From Chitinophaga pendula (GTDB taxonomy: Bacteria > Bacteroidota > Bacteroidia > Chitinophagales > Chitinophagaceae), in assembly GCF_020386615.1 (NCBI RefSeq), contig NZ_CP077769.1:186001-250000 (forward strand): DNA of 64,000 nucleotides, given 5' to 3'. Positions 46,486 to 55,804 of the stretch are shown piece after piece. Under the pieces are notes generated by a model. The model saw nothing but the letters and a program-made list of their open reading frames with translations, ran no database searches and was not told the DNA's origin. The position numbers were made by a program, and so were the translations under genes. The stretch's first letter is position 1, and every line of letters starts with the position of its first letter.

Positions 46486-47238
46486 ATGTCAGTAGTATGC
46501 CAGAATCTTAAATTCCTGCGCAAGCAAAAAGGCTGGACACAACAGGAGTTTGCCGATAAACTAGGTATCAAACGCTCCCTCCTCGGAGCCTATGAAGAAG
46601 AACGCGCCGAACCTCGCACCGAAGTACTCGAACAGGTAAGCGATATGTTCCGCGTCTCTATAGATGACCTCCTCCGAAGAGACCTCTCCTCCCCGAAGGA
46701 AAGTTTCCTCGAAAGAAGACGCCAGCAAAAAATGGGCAATAGCCGCCAGGCCATCGAATTTGTCCCCGTGAAAGCCGCCGCTGGTTACCTCGCCGGATAT
46801 AATGACGACGAATTCATCGAAGAACTCAACACCTTCACCCTCCCTATGCTGGGCGCCGGCAACTACAGAGCCTTCGAAATAGCCGGAGACTCCATGTTAC
46901 CCGTTACCTCCGGCTCCGTCATCGTCTGCCATAAAGTAGATGGTTGGGAAGAGATCAAAAACAATGAAACCTATGTCGTAGTCACCAGCAGAGAAGGAAT
47001 CGTCTTTAAACGTGTCCTCAAAAGCAACCGCACCAAGGGTAAAGTGACCCTCGTATCCGATAACCCACAGTTCGAACCCTACTCCGTCGGAATGGACGAA
47101 ATACTCGAACTATGGCAATCAGATGCCGTCATCAGCAAATCCGGCCAACAAAGCCGCCTGAGCGTAAACCACCTCGCCGATATGGTCAGCCACCTGCAAG
47201 ACCAGGTAAGCATGCTCAAGAAAAAAATGAAGAACTGA
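46486..47238 (+). CDS. LexA-like XRE-S24 self-cleaving repressor
   Basis: The 250-residue protein has an XRE helix-turn-helix at the N-terminus (LRKQKGWTQQEFADKLGIKR, residues 11-30) and a LexA/CI-type S24 peptidase domain. The catalytic pair is Ser136 (in AGDSMLP) and Lys175 (in IVFKRV). An Ala-Gly bond at 99-100 (AAAG) sits at the expected distance for self-cleavage. It therefore should act as a RecA-triggered repressor. Candidate operators are on its own promoter and on dinB-dnaE. It differs from canonical LexA, whose DNA-binding domain is winged-helix. An end coiled coil (LQDQVSMLKKKMK) may aid oligomerisation. Confidence 0.85.
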   Translation: MSVVCQNLKFLRKQKGWTQQEFADKLGIKRSLLGAYEEERAEPRTEVLEQVSDMFRVSIDDLLRRDLSSPKESFLERRRQQKMGNSRQAIEFVPVKAAAGYLAGYNDDEFIEELNTFTLPMLGAGNYRAFEIAGDSMLPVTSGSVIVCHKVDGWEEIKNNETYVVVTSREGIVFKRVLKSNRTKGKVTLVSDNPQFEPYSVGMDEILELWQSDAVISKSGQQSRLSVNHLADMVSHLQDQVSMLKKKMKN

Positions 47239-47298
47239 CACACTCATTTACGCCATTCTACTCAACAATATCATCCTTGACAACAACCCCCTAATGCA

Positions 47299-47335
47299 AT
47301 GAATCCGGGAGGACCCAACAGCCCTCCCGGATTCA
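47299..47335. terminator. Hairpin between the LexA-like gene and the HDAC-like gene
   Basis: A long perfect stem (ATGAATCCGGGAGG) with a 9-base loop lies between convergent genes. It lacks a clear T-run on either side, so termination strength is uncertain. Confidence 0.6.
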
Positions 47336-47354
47336 TAATGTCATGCCCATACAT

Positions 47355-48254
47355 CTAGTGATAGATCGCCGCCGCCACCCGGAAAGTGTTGCAATGCGCA
47401 TTCACAATATCCCTGATCCGCGTAGAATAACCTCCTCCCATCGCCACCGCACATGGTATGCCCTCCCTCGCCAACGCTCGGAACACTAACTCATCCCGAT
47501 GCATACAGCCCCGCTCCGTCACCCGCAACTTACCATAGCGGTCCGTCGCCAGTATATCCACCCCAGAAAGATAAAAAACAAAATCAGGCCGCACCCGCTC
47601 CAATAACACCGGCAATGCCTCCTCCAACAATCCCAGGTAACCCGCGTCATCCAAACCATCTGCCAATGGAATATCCCAATCCGAAACCTCCTTATGAAAA
47701 GGATAATTGTGCGCCCCATGCATACTAAAAGTATATACCCGCGAATTATCAGCAAATAACGCCGCCGTCCCATTCCCCTGGTGCACATCCAGGTCAATGA
47801 TCAACACCTGCTGCGACAACCCCTGCCCCAACAGGTAATTGGCCGCAATAGCAAAATCATTCAATAGGCAGAACCCTTCACCACGATCCGCAAAAGCATG
47901 ATGCGTACCACCAGCCACATTCAGCGCCACCCCGTGTTGCAAAGCATGCAAAGCACAGTCGATCGTACCCCGGCTGATCACAATCTCCCGTAACGTCAAT
48001 GCCGGCGACTGCGGCAGCCCGATACGCCGCTGCTCCTTATCACTCAACGTCTGATGCTGTAACTTATGCCAGTAAGCGGCATCATGTGTCTGTAAAATAA
48101 TAGCTTCTTCCAGCGGTGCCGGCTGCCATACCTGTTCCGCACTGATCACTCCCTCCCGCAGCAACTGCGCAGGGATCAATTCATATTTTACCATGGGAAA
48201 ACGGTGCCCCTCCGGCAACGGGTGTGCATATATAGGATCGTAGGCAATAAACAT
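47355..48254 (-). CDS. Histone deacetylase-family (AcuC-like) hydrolase
   Basis: The 299-residue protein has the deacetylase fold. GGTHHAFADRGEGFC (His118 and His119, charge relay) and IDLDVHQGNG (zinc ligands Asp156 and His158) are present, and a third Asp lies in LSGVDILATD. Bacterial members deacetylate acetylated lysines, polyamines or acetoin-pathway proteins; the target here is unknown. It sits just downstream of pdeM on the same strand (27-base gap), so it may be cotranscribed with the DNA repair genes. Confidence 0.9.
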   Translation of the reverse strand: MFIAYDPIYAHPLPEGHRFPMVKYELIPAQLLREGVISAEQVWQPAPLEEAIILQTHDAAYWHKLQHQTLSDKEQRRIGLPQSPALTLREIVISRGTIDCALHALQHGVALNVAGGTHHAFADRGEGFCLLNDFAIAANYLLGQGLSQQVLIIDLDVHQGNGTAALFADNSRVYTFSMHGAHNYPFHKEVSDWDIPLADGLDDAGYLGLLEEALPVLLERVRPDFVFYLSGVDILATDRYGKLRVTERGCMHRDELVFRALAREGIPCAVAMGGGYSTRIRDIVNAHCNTFRVAAAIYH

Positions 48255-48281
48255 GGTGTAATCACTGAAATAAATAAATGA

Positions 48282-48935
48282 TCAATTACCACTCACCTGG
48301 ATCACATCCTTATTCGCTATCACAAATACCGTCTCATCCTCCTCCGGTGTGATCATCGCAAGTCCGGTAAACTTACCAAACGCCGGCAACACCGCACAGT
48401 GCCGGCCAAAATAAAAACAGGGCAGCCGTAACCGCTGGCGCCCCTGCCCACTCACCGCCATACCAGGATGTATATGCCCCGAAAAAGTATATACTTCCCC
48501 ATCACCCTCATCACAGGGCTCATGAATAAAACGAATATTACCAATGGTCAGCTCATCGTGAAGTTGTACAGATAAAGATGCATAAAGTGCAGCCGGTAAT
48601 ATATCATGATTACCCTTCACCAGCTCAATACGCAATTGCAGGAATTGCCGCCGCCATAACCGGAAATATTCCACATCATTGTTGGTACTGCTGTGAAACA
48701 TATCCCCGACCACAATAACACGCTGCGGACAATAACGGGTGATCAGCTGCTGTAACTGGTATAGATCCTCCTGTATAATATTGGCAGGTACCGCAATACC
48801 CGCCTTCCTGAAATGTGCCGATTTACCCAGGTGAAGATCCGATACGATCAACGCTTGCTCTTCCTCCCAATAGATCGCCTTACTGGCTAATAACCGCCAC
48901 TGCTGCTGCTTGAAATGAAATACCACTTCCTCCAC
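48282..48935 (-). CDS. pdeM: Ligase-associated DNA damage response endonuclease PdeM
   Basis: The 217-residue protein is a calcineurin-like metallophosphoesterase. Motifs are SDLHLGK (residues 32-38), VVGDMFHS, KGNHDI and SGHIHPG, which supply the two-metal site. This small family is encoded with a DEXH helicase, an ATP-dependent ligase and an MBL exonuclease. PdeM is described as a nuclease in that DNA repair set. Here the helicase is 38 bases upstream on the same strand. The ligase and exonuclease are about 7 kb away. Confidence 0.92.
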   Translation of the reverse strand: MEEVVFHFKQQQWRLLASKAIYWEEEQALIVSDLHLGKSAHFRKAGIAVPANIIQEDLYQLQQLITRYCPQRVIVVGDMFHSSTNNDVEYFRLWRRQFLQLRIELVKGNHDILPAALYASLSVQLHDELTIGNIRFIHEPCDEGDGEVYTFSGHIHPGMAVSGQGRQRLRLPCFYFGRHCAVLPAFGKFTGLAMITPEEDETVFVIANKDVIQVSGN

Positions 48936-48973
48936 GTCCTGCTTGTTTTTTTAAAGAGGCACAAAAATAGGGA

Positions 48974-51436
48974 TTAATCTTCGGTCAGTTTGTTCAACAT
49001 CTTCTTTACACGATCCTCCAGCTTCTCACTGGTAAGATTCTCCCGCAAACTATCCACCTTGATCGGAAAACAAAACGGCGTTAACTGATCCGGCTCCGTA
49101 ATAACGATCCGGCCATGATAGATACGCTCCATCGTCTCCCGCAAACGCGCCTCCTCCATCTGGTAAAAGAATGCCTCATTAAAAGCTTGTCGCAACAACA
49201 GGTTGTGCGCATCATAGTCCTTAAACACATTGAATAACAAAGATGCCGACGACTGCAGATGCCGGTTAGCCTTCTGCTTACCAGGATACCCCTGAAAGAT
49301 CAGTCCGGCGATCACCGCAATATCGCGGAACTTACGCCTCGCCATCTCCGTAGCATTCACACTGGTCTGCAACTCTATATGTAATCGCTCCGTACTGAAC
49401 AACTCCCGCACATCCTCCGCCGTAACAGGAATAGGCTGATCACTCAGCAACTCAAAGCCATAATCATTCATCGCAAAAGAAAAAGTAATAGGCTGCCGTT
49501 GACTGATACGGTACGCCAGCAATGCAGCCATCACCTCGTGCACTAGCCGCCCCTCAAAAGGATACACGAATAGGTGATACCCGTCCCGCGTATGGATCTT
49601 TTCAATCAGTAACTCCTGGTCAGTAGGAATATGAGATAACTTTTCCTGTAAAGCAAATAATGGTTGTAATACCAGCAACTCTGGATCAGTAGTATCACCC
49701 GACAACGCTTCATTGAACTTCCGCCGCAGGATCTTCCCCAGGTTAGCCGACAACGGCATACGCCCACCCATCCAGCTGGGCACCGTCGCCCGCTTCACAG
49801 AAGACTTACGTACCAGCACCGTCATATCCTTGATCATCACAAATTCCAGTATACGCCCCGCCAGCCCGAATGTATCGCCGGGCTGCAACCGCGCAATAAA
49901 CCATTCCTCTATCATCCCGATATAACCGCCGCCCATAAACTTCACCTTCAGCATCGCATCACTGACAATCGTACCGATATGCAACCGGTGCCGTAAAGCC
50001 AGCATACGACTACGACAGATGAACAGATCCCCTTCCCGCTCCAGCTTCTTGAATTCATCATAACTATATAACGCTTCCCCTCCCGTCGTCAGAAAAGATA
50101 GTATCCACTGCCAATCCTCCGTCGTAATATCACGGTAACAGAAAGTACCCTGCACCTCCGCAAATATCTCCGCCGCATAAAAACCGTCAGAGATACCCAG
50201 CGTCATCAGGTATTGCAACAATACATCGTATGCTAACAACACTGGCATCCGGCTTTCTATCATATCTTCCCCCATAGCAGCCTTCAAAGCAGCAGCCTCT
50301 ACCAGCTCCAGCGAGTGAGTAGGCAGAAAATGTATACGACTCACCGCACCGGGCTGATGACCGCTACGCCCCGCTCGTTGAAAAAAACGCGCCACCCCCT
50401 TCGGACTGCCCACCTGTATCACCGTATCCACCGGGCGGAAATCCACCCCCAGATCAAGACTGGCAGTACATACCACCAGCTTCAGAATACCAGTATGTAA
50501 GGCTTCTTCCACCCATATCCGCAACTCCATGTCTATAGAACCGTGATGTAAGGCAATAGCGCCTGCCAGCTCCGGACATTGCCGTAATATCTCCTGATAC
50601 CATATCTCCGATTGGCCGCGTGTATTGGTAAAGAGCAGCGTCGTCTGACTCTCCATGATAATAGGCAATGCCTTGTAAAGCAACTTCGTACCCAGATGCC
50701 CCGCCCACGGATATTTTTCGATCTCATCAGGTAATATACTCTGCAGGTTGATCTGTTTCTGCAGCTTCGCCCGTACAATCACAGAACGCTCATCCCGCTC
50801 TCCAAGCAGCACATCCAATGCCTCCTCCAGATTGCCGATCGTCGCCGATATTCCCCACAACTTCAACGGCGGACGACCTTCCTTTCTCGCTAATCCCTTC
50901 AGCCGCGAAAGTGCCAGCTCTATCATCACTCCGCGTTTACTGCCCAGCAGCTCATGCCACTCATCCGCAACGATAGTATGTAAGGTCTTAAATACTTTAG
51001 GATACTCCTTTTGCGCGATCAACAAGTGAAGACTCTCCGGAGTGATGATCACAATCTCCGGCATCTGTTTCTTCTGCGCCTGCCGCGTCGCCATAGGCGT
51101 ATCACCATTACGTAACCCCACCTGCCAGGGAATGCCTAGCTCCTGCAATACCTCCTCCATTGCCCGGCCAATATCTTTGGCGAGCGCACGCAACGGCGTG
51201 ATCCATAATAACTGTAAACCGTTTTTGGTCCTTTGCTGATAATCCTTCGGATGTGCATCGATCCAGGCGATCACAACAGCAAGAAAAAGAGAGTAGGTCT
51301 TACCATAACCGGTAGGAGCATTTACAAGGCCGGAGCGACCTCGCTGATAATGTTCCCAGGCTTCCGCCTGAAACGCAAATGGCTGCAACTCCTTGGCCGC
51401 AAGCCAGTCCGTGATCACTTTCCATCCTTTCGTCAT
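48974..51436 (-). CDS. Ligase-associated DEXH-box DNA helicase (Lhr-like)
   Basis: This 820-residue superfamily 2 helicase has Walker A APTGYGKT (residues 40-47), DEWH (159-162) as motif II, and motif VI QRAGRSGHQPG. The C-terminal half is the Lhr-type winged-helix/DUF4145-like extension. It belongs to the ligase-associated DNA damage response set and probably unwinds or reanneals damaged DNA ahead of PdeM and the ligase. The length is normal for the family. It overlaps nothing and is followed by pdeM. Confidence 0.93.
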   Translation of the reverse strand: MTKGWKVITDWLAAKELQPFAFQAEAWEHYQRGRSGLVNAPTGYGKTYSLFLAVVIAWIDAHPKDYQQRTKNGLQLLWITPLRALAKDIGRAMEEVLQELGIPWQVGLRNGDTPMATRQAQKKQMPEIVIITPESLHLLIAQKEYPKVFKTLHTIVADEWHELLGSKRGVMIELALSRLKGLARKEGRPPLKLWGISATIGNLEEALDVLLGERDERSVIVRAKLQKQINLQSILPDEIEKYPWAGHLGTKLLYKALPIIMESQTTLLFTNTRGQSEIWYQEILRQCPELAGAIALHHGSIDMELRIWVEEALHTGILKLVVCTASLDLGVDFRPVDTVIQVGSPKGVARFFQRAGRSGHQPGAVSRIHFLPTHSLELVEAAALKAAMGEDMIESRMPVLLAYDVLLQYLMTLGISDGFYAAEIFAEVQGTFCYRDITTEDWQWILSFLTTGGEALYSYDEFKKLEREGDLFICRSRMLALRHRLHIGTIVSDAMLKVKFMGGGYIGMIEEWFIARLQPGDTFGLAGRILEFVMIKDMTVLVRKSSVKRATVPSWMGGRMPLSANLGKILRRKFNEALSGDTTDPELLVLQPLFALQEKLSHIPTDQELLIEKIHTRDGYHLFVYPFEGRLVHEVMAALLAYRISQRQPITFSFAMNDYGFELLSDQPIPVTAEDVRELFSTERLHIELQTSVNATEMARRKFRDIAVIAGLIFQGYPGKQKANRHLQSSASLLFNVFKDYDAHNLLLRQAFNEAFFYQMEEARLRETMERIYHGRIVITEPDQLTPFCFPIKVDSLRENLTSEKLEDRVKKMLNKLTED

Positions 51437-51480
51437 AAGCTATGAAATTACACCAAAATGGAGAACTTTCCCCATTTCAC

Positions 51481-51488
51481 TACTTTTG
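51481..51488 (+). promoter_or_regulatory. -7 element TACTTTTG just before the NCS2 permease start
   Basis: An exact TAnnTTTG element ends 4 bases before the ATG at 51493, so the message would start at or inside the start codon region. This supports 51493 over the open extension to 51442. Confidence 0.6.
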
Positions 51489-51492
51489 CGCC

Positions 51493-52818
51493 ATGTTAGC
51501 AAAGTTTTTCAGATTGGAAGAAAACCGGACCACCGTCCGTAAAGAGATATTAGCCGGATTGACCACCTTCTCCACCATGGTGTACATCCTCGCTGTCAAT
51601 CCCATCATACTGTCCACAACAGGCATGGATTTTCAAGCTTTGCTCACAGCCACCGCACTATCCGCCGCCGCCGGCACACTGGTCATGGCATGCTATGCTA
51701 AACTGCCGATAGGCCTCGCACCCGGCATGGGCCTGAATGCCTTCTTCGCCTACACCATCGTCGCCGCCATGGGATACGACTGGCGTTTCGCCCTCACCGC
51801 CGTCTTCCTCGAAGGCATCATCTTTATATTCCTGTCCCTATTCCGCATACGCGAAGCCATCATCGATAGCATCCCCGAAAATCTTAAACATGCCATTTCC
51901 GTCGGCATCGGCTTGCTCATCGCGCTGATCGGTATGGCCAACGCAGGCATTATCCAGACCGGTATGCGACACGTCGGCGATGGCAAACTGGAAGGCGTCA
52001 TCCTCAAAATGGGAGAAGTAACCGCCGCCGGCCCCCTCATCGCCCTCATCGGCATAATCGTTACCGCCGTACTGATGTACAAAAAGGTCAATGCCGCCCT
52101 CCTCATAGGCATTCTCGCCGCCACCATCGCCGGCATCCCCTTCGGCCTCACTCACTGGCCGGAAAATGGCAGCCTCGTGAGCTTACCACCATCCGTAGCC
52201 CCCATCGCGTTTCAACTGGAGTTCGACAAGATATTCACATTGGACATGGTAGTCATCCTGTTCACCTTACTCATGGTAAATCTCTTCGATACCGTCGGTA
52301 CCCTCATCGGCTTGTGCAACAGAGCCGGACTAATGGATGCCAATGGCAAACTGCCCAGGGCCAAACAGGCACTGATGGCAGATGCTGTAGGTACCACCGT
52401 AGCAGGCCTCATGGGCACCAGCGTAGTCACCGCCTACGTCGAAAGCGCCAGTGGTATCGCCGCCGGCGGCCGCACCGGCCTCACCGCCCTCACCATCGCC
52501 GGCATGTTCCTCCTGTCCCTGTTCTTTGCACCCCTGTTCGCCATGATACCTCAAGCAGCCACCGCACCAGCATTGATAATCGTCGGTATGCTCATGATGA
52601 CCGCCGTCACCAAGATAGACTTCAACGACGTAACAGAAGCATTGCCGGCATTCCTCGCCATCGCCATGATGCCTTACTCCTACAGCATCGCAGAAGGTAT
52701 CGTTTTCGGTATGTTGTCTTATGTATTACTGAAAGTATTAACAGGGCAATATAAAGCCATCAGCCCCATCATGTATATATTGTCAATATTGTTCATCATG
52801 ACCTTCCTGATCAAATAA
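51493..52818 (+). CDS. NCS2-family purine permease (AzgA/GhxP-like)
   Basis: From the ATG at 51493 the protein has 441 residues. The segment GLAPGMGLNAFFAYTIV is the family's substrate-binding block, and FDTVGTLIGL with the later GAxxTAYVESASG block (here GTSVVTAYVESASGIAAG) is typical of AzgA-like proteins. About 13 membrane segments are predicted. It takes up hypoxanthine, guanine or adenine with protons; the exact base is not readable. It lies divergently beside the helicase gene, and its end overlaps the LD-carboxypeptidase gene by 8 bases. Confidence 0.92.
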   Translation: MLAKFFRLEENRTTVRKEILAGLTTFSTMVYILAVNPIILSTTGMDFQALLTATALSAAAGTLVMACYAKLPIGLAPGMGLNAFFAYTIVAAMGYDWRFALTAVFLEGIIFIFLSLFRIREAIIDSIPENLKHAISVGIGLLIALIGMANAGIIQTGMRHVGDGKLEGVILKMGEVTAAGPLIALIGIIVTAVLMYKKVNAALLIGILAATIAGIPFGLTHWPENGSLVSLPPSVAPIAFQLEFDKIFTLDMVVILFTLLMVNLFDTVGTLIGLCNRAGLMDANGKLPRAKQALMADAVGTTVAGLMGTSVVTAYVESASGIAAGGRTGLTALTIAGMFLLSLFFAPLFAMIPQAATAPALIIVGMLMMTAVTKIDFNDVTEALPAFLAIAMMPYSYSIAEGIVFGMLSYVLLKVLTGQYKAISPIMYILSILFIMTFLIK

Positions 52819-53854
52819 CCGGCTTAAGCTCCCGTAGCAACACCTGCTCTTTCCCTACGTCCAGCCGGTGCATCACGCCGCACTTAAGCGCATAGTTGTT
52901 CTTCTGATGCCCGGTAGGGAAATCAAAACATACAGGGTACCCGAAGTCACGTACCTTATCCAGCACAATCTCATACAGATTACGGCCAAACTCCTCACCG
53001 GGATCATCCGGCCTGATACGGTTAAAACCGCCAATGATCAATCCCGCCAGGCTATCCAGCTTGCGGGAACGTTGCAGATTGCCTAGCATACGGTCCAGGC
53101 TATATAGGTATTCACCCACCTCTTCGAGAAATAAGATCTTACCAATCGTATCTATCTCCGAATTCGTAGACGCAATACTCTGCAACATAGATAAGTTACC
53201 GCCTACCAGCAACCCGCTGGCACTGCCTGGCCGGTTATTGGCATGCACCGGCGCCGTATACTGCATCACATCGCCTCGCAACGCCCGCCGGATAGAAAGG
53301 ATCGTATCCTGCACAACAGCATCCGCTTGCTCAAAACTATCCGGAAAACTATTACACATCTTGGAATGGATCGTCGCTACACCAGTATGCCGGTGTATAT
53401 GACAAAGCAACGCCGTAATATCACTGAAGCCGATCACCCATTTCGGATGTTTGGAAAAAATAGTAAAGTCCAGCCGATCCAATATACGCGCACACCCATA
53501 ACCTCCACGGGCACACAGAATAGCCTTGATCCCGGTATCGTTTAGCATCGCCTGCAAATCTTGCAAACGCTCCGCATCAGTACCGCCAAAGCTGAAATCT
53601 CGTTTGCCAATAGTATTACCCACACGAATGGTGAACCCCCAGCTTTGCAGAAGACGGATCGCAGGTTGTATCTCCTGATGCGTAATATAACCGGCAGGAG
53701 AAGTGATGCCGATGGTATCACCGGCAGATAAATAAGGGGGAATAAGAGGAGAACGGGAAGGCGCAACAGCAGGTGCCGCCGACGCTAAAGTACCGGAGAA
53801 GGGGAGAGCCAGACCTGCTCCCAGCATACGGGATAAAAAAGATTTCCTGTTCAT
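52811..53854 (-). CDS. LD-carboxypeptidase (peptidase family S66)
   Basis: From the ATG at 53854, the protein has 347 residues with an N-terminal signal-like segment (MNRKSFLSRMLGAGLALPFS). Family S66 hallmarks follow: GDTIGITSPAG, the nucleophile region KAILCARGGYGCARILD (Ser replaced by the GGYG motif context) and WVIGFSDITALL. Such enzymes trim the terminal D-Ala of muropeptide tetrapeptides in cell wall recycling. The signal-like start would place it outside the cytosol, unlike E. coli LdcA. It is the last gene of a - strand run. Confidence 0.87.
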   Translation of the reverse strand: MNRKSFLSRMLGAGLALPFSGTLASAAPAVAPSRSPLIPPYLSAGDTIGITSPAGYITHQEIQPAIRLLQSWGFTIRVGNTIGKRDFSFGGTDAERLQDLQAMLNDTGIKAILCARGGYGCARILDRLDFTIFSKHPKWVIGFSDITALLCHIHRHTGVATIHSKMCNSFPDSFEQADAVVQDTILSIRRALRGDVMQYTAPVHANNRPGSASGLLVGGNLSMLQSIASTNSEIDTIGKILFLEEVGEYLYSLDRMLGNLQRSRKLDSLAGLIIGGFNRIRPDDPGEEFGRNLYEIVLDKVRDFGYPVCFDFPTGHQKNNYALKCGVMHRLDVGKEQVLLRELKPVI

Positions 53855-53929
53855 AACAGGAAAATAGGCATTATTTGCCAATCATCCATAGCCACCTGCA
53901 CGAACAGGTGACCATGGAGAAATATCGCA

Positions 53930-54805
53930 TCAAAGATCAATCACCTGTATCTTACCCTCTAACATAACTGGTAACAATACACGATGATGCTTCGCATCAT
54001 AGTAAAAATCCGCTGGCCCCGCAATAACCGGCAACGGCACACTCACCACAGCCCCACTGCGGACATCGATCTTTTTCAACACACCGGCCACCTTTTCAAA
54101 AGATCTCCAGTCAGAATACACCAGCGTATTTTTATCAACTACCGCAAGTCCGTCAAAAATACCACTGTCACTACCAATACGGCTATACACCGCTTTGCCT
54201 GCCTGCCAGCTGATAAAACCTATTTCGCCATCACCGCGCGCCCCCATCGTGTTAATGTACAACCGTTGCTGATGCGCTTCATAAGATAATCCGTTCGTCA
54301 TCGGCAGCGTAACACCAAGATCCTTGATCACCGGCGTAGCGCCAAGCTGTACCTCAAACACTTTGCCCAGGTCGCTGGCGGTAACAAAAAGCGTATGCAC
54401 ATCCTTTGTCACCACATCATTCAGAAAAGAGGTCTTATAGGTACTGAAGTCGATGGTAGCTAACGCTTCACCGCTAGCCAGCGAGATCGCACGGATCTTA
54501 TCCACATCCGCTACATACAACACCCCTTTGATGATAGCAGAACCTTTGGGTGCATCCAGTGGCGTTTTTGCAATATTGGCAGAAAGGACCTGCCCGTCCG
54601 CAGACAACTGGACGATCGCGCCGTCACCGTCTTTTACCGTCGGCTGCATAGCAGCGCCTATATCAGATACATAGTAATATTTACCGTCAGAAATGACGCT
54701 TTCCGGATGCCGGAGAGCAGTAGTAAGATAGGAAACCTTCGTTTGCGCAGATAACTGGGAAGTGAGCAGTAAAGATATGCCAGCCAATAAGACTTGAACT
54801 TTCAT
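53930..54805 (-). CDS. Secreted SMP-30/gluconolactonase-like beta-propeller protein
   Basis: The 291-residue protein has a signal peptide (MKVQVLLAGISLLLTSQLSAQ) and a repeated beta structure. Motifs such as HPESVISDGKYYYVSDIG, KGSAIIKGVLYVADVDKI and TNGLSYEAHQQRLYINTMG fit a six-bladed SMP-30/NHL-type propeller. Members bind calcium and act as lactonases; metal ligands are not fully identifiable here. A perfect 18-bp palindrome lies over its promoter. An AraC-type regulator gene lies 59 bases upstream on the same strand. Confidence 0.72.
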   Translation of the reverse strand: MKVQVLLAGISLLLTSQLSAQTKVSYLTTALRHPESVISDGKYYYVSDIGAAMQPTVKDGDGAIVQLSADGQVLSANIAKTPLDAPKGSAIIKGVLYVADVDKIRAISLASGEALATIDFSTYKTSFLNDVVTKDVHTLFVTASDLGKVFEVQLGATPVIKDLGVTLPMTNGLSYEAHQQRLYINTMGARGDGEIGFISWQAGKAVYSRIGSDSGIFDGLAVVDKNTLVYSDWRSFEKVAGVLKKIDVRSGAVVSVPLPVIAGPADFYYDAKHHRVLLPVMLEGKIQVIDL

Positions 54806-54806
54806 G

Positions 54807-54829
54807 TTGTATAATTTTATACAAAAGTA
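54807..54829 (-). promoter_or_regulatory. Promoter with 18-bp perfect palindrome before the SMP-30-like gene
   Basis: On the - strand an exact -7 element TACTTTTG (54822-54829) is followed by the palindrome TTGTATAATTTTATACAA (54807-54824), which ends one base before the start codon region. A dimeric repressor could block this promoter. The protein that binds is unknown; AraC proteins usually bind direct repeats. Confidence 0.6.
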
Positions 54830-54864
54830 AAAGTCCGGTCAGCCCCGCTGATAACGCTGAAAGC

Positions 54865-55725
54865 TCAAAAAATTGCTCTTTTGGTCCGGATACTGTTAGG
54901 CGTAAAACCATACGTCTGCTTGAAGATGCGGATAAAATGCGGCACATTGTCAAACCCGCATTGTAAGGCTATATTAGCCACCTGCTCCTGTGTGTTCTGT
55001 AATAACATATGCGCATGTTGCAACCGCTGCTGCGTAATCCACCTACGGGGAGAACATTGATACTTTTCCTGGAAATCCCGCTTGAAAGCAGCCAGACTAC
55101 GATGAGAGAGACGGGCCAATTCTCCTATGGTCACCGGCTGGAACAAATGTGTGTGCACCACATGATCGATATCCGCCGGCACACGATGCGCTATCTGCTG
55201 CAAAAAAGGCAATATCGTTGCCTTATAAGGAGCCGATACAAGTAACAATAATAGCTCCTGCAGCTTTAATGCCTGAATAGCCGGGAATTGCTCCGCCGGC
55301 CGTTGCAGATACTCCAGGTACTGCTTCCGGAAGGTCTCCAGCAAGGAGCTCATCGGTAGCTGCAATTGATCCGGTCCCGCAGCTACAGGCGCCGCCGGCA
55401 TCAAGTCATACTGTACCAGGAAATTACGCAGTTGCTCATCCGTACAATGAAGCAACACCGCTTCATACATCCCCTCCTCCGGCACCACATCCGACATCAC
55501 ATACACACCGCTTTTCATGATCATGAACGTGTTACTGTCCGCTTCAACCGTCCGCTCACCAAAATGCAACACCTTACGACCCCGCTGAATAAACAGGATC
55601 ATATGTTCCGTGAGATATACCGTCTTGCGGTGGGACGTGGTACTTTGCTTGTAAATAGCAGGGGTCGGACCAAAACCTTCCATCGGTACAGGGATGCCAT
55701 TCGTTAATGCAGGATATCTGAGCAT
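54865..55725 (-). CDS. AraC-family transcriptional regulator
   Basis: The 286-residue protein has an N-terminal cupin-like sensing region (from about residue 20, with MILFIQRGRKVLHFGERTV). Two C-terminal helix-turn-helix motifs cover about residues 195-286: IGELARLSHRSLAAFKRDF, then IALQCGFDNVPHFIRIFKQ. Such proteins usually activate one neighbouring operon on ligand binding. Candidate targets are the SMP-30-like and LD-carboxypeptidase genes next downstream on the same strand. The ligand is not visible. Confidence 0.9.
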   Translation of the reverse strand: MLRYPALTNGIPVPMEGFGPTPAIYKQSTTSHRKTVYLTEHMILFIQRGRKVLHFGERTVEADSNTFMIMKSGVYVMSDVVPEEGMYEAVLLHCTDEQLRNFLVQYDLMPAAPVAAGPDQLQLPMSSLLETFRKQYLEYLQRPAEQFPAIQALKLQELLLLLVSAPYKATILPFLQQIAHRVPADIDHVVHTHLFQPVTIGELARLSHRSLAAFKRDFQEKYQCSPRRWITQQRLQHAHMLLQNTQEQVANIALQCGFDNVPHFIRIFKQTYGFTPNSIRTKRAIF

Positions 55726-55804
55726 AGCCTAAAGTTACGACTTCTTCCAGCCGTATGTACAGGCTGGCTTGCTTTTTGCACCCCTCCCAGTAAAAGAAAG
55801 GGCT

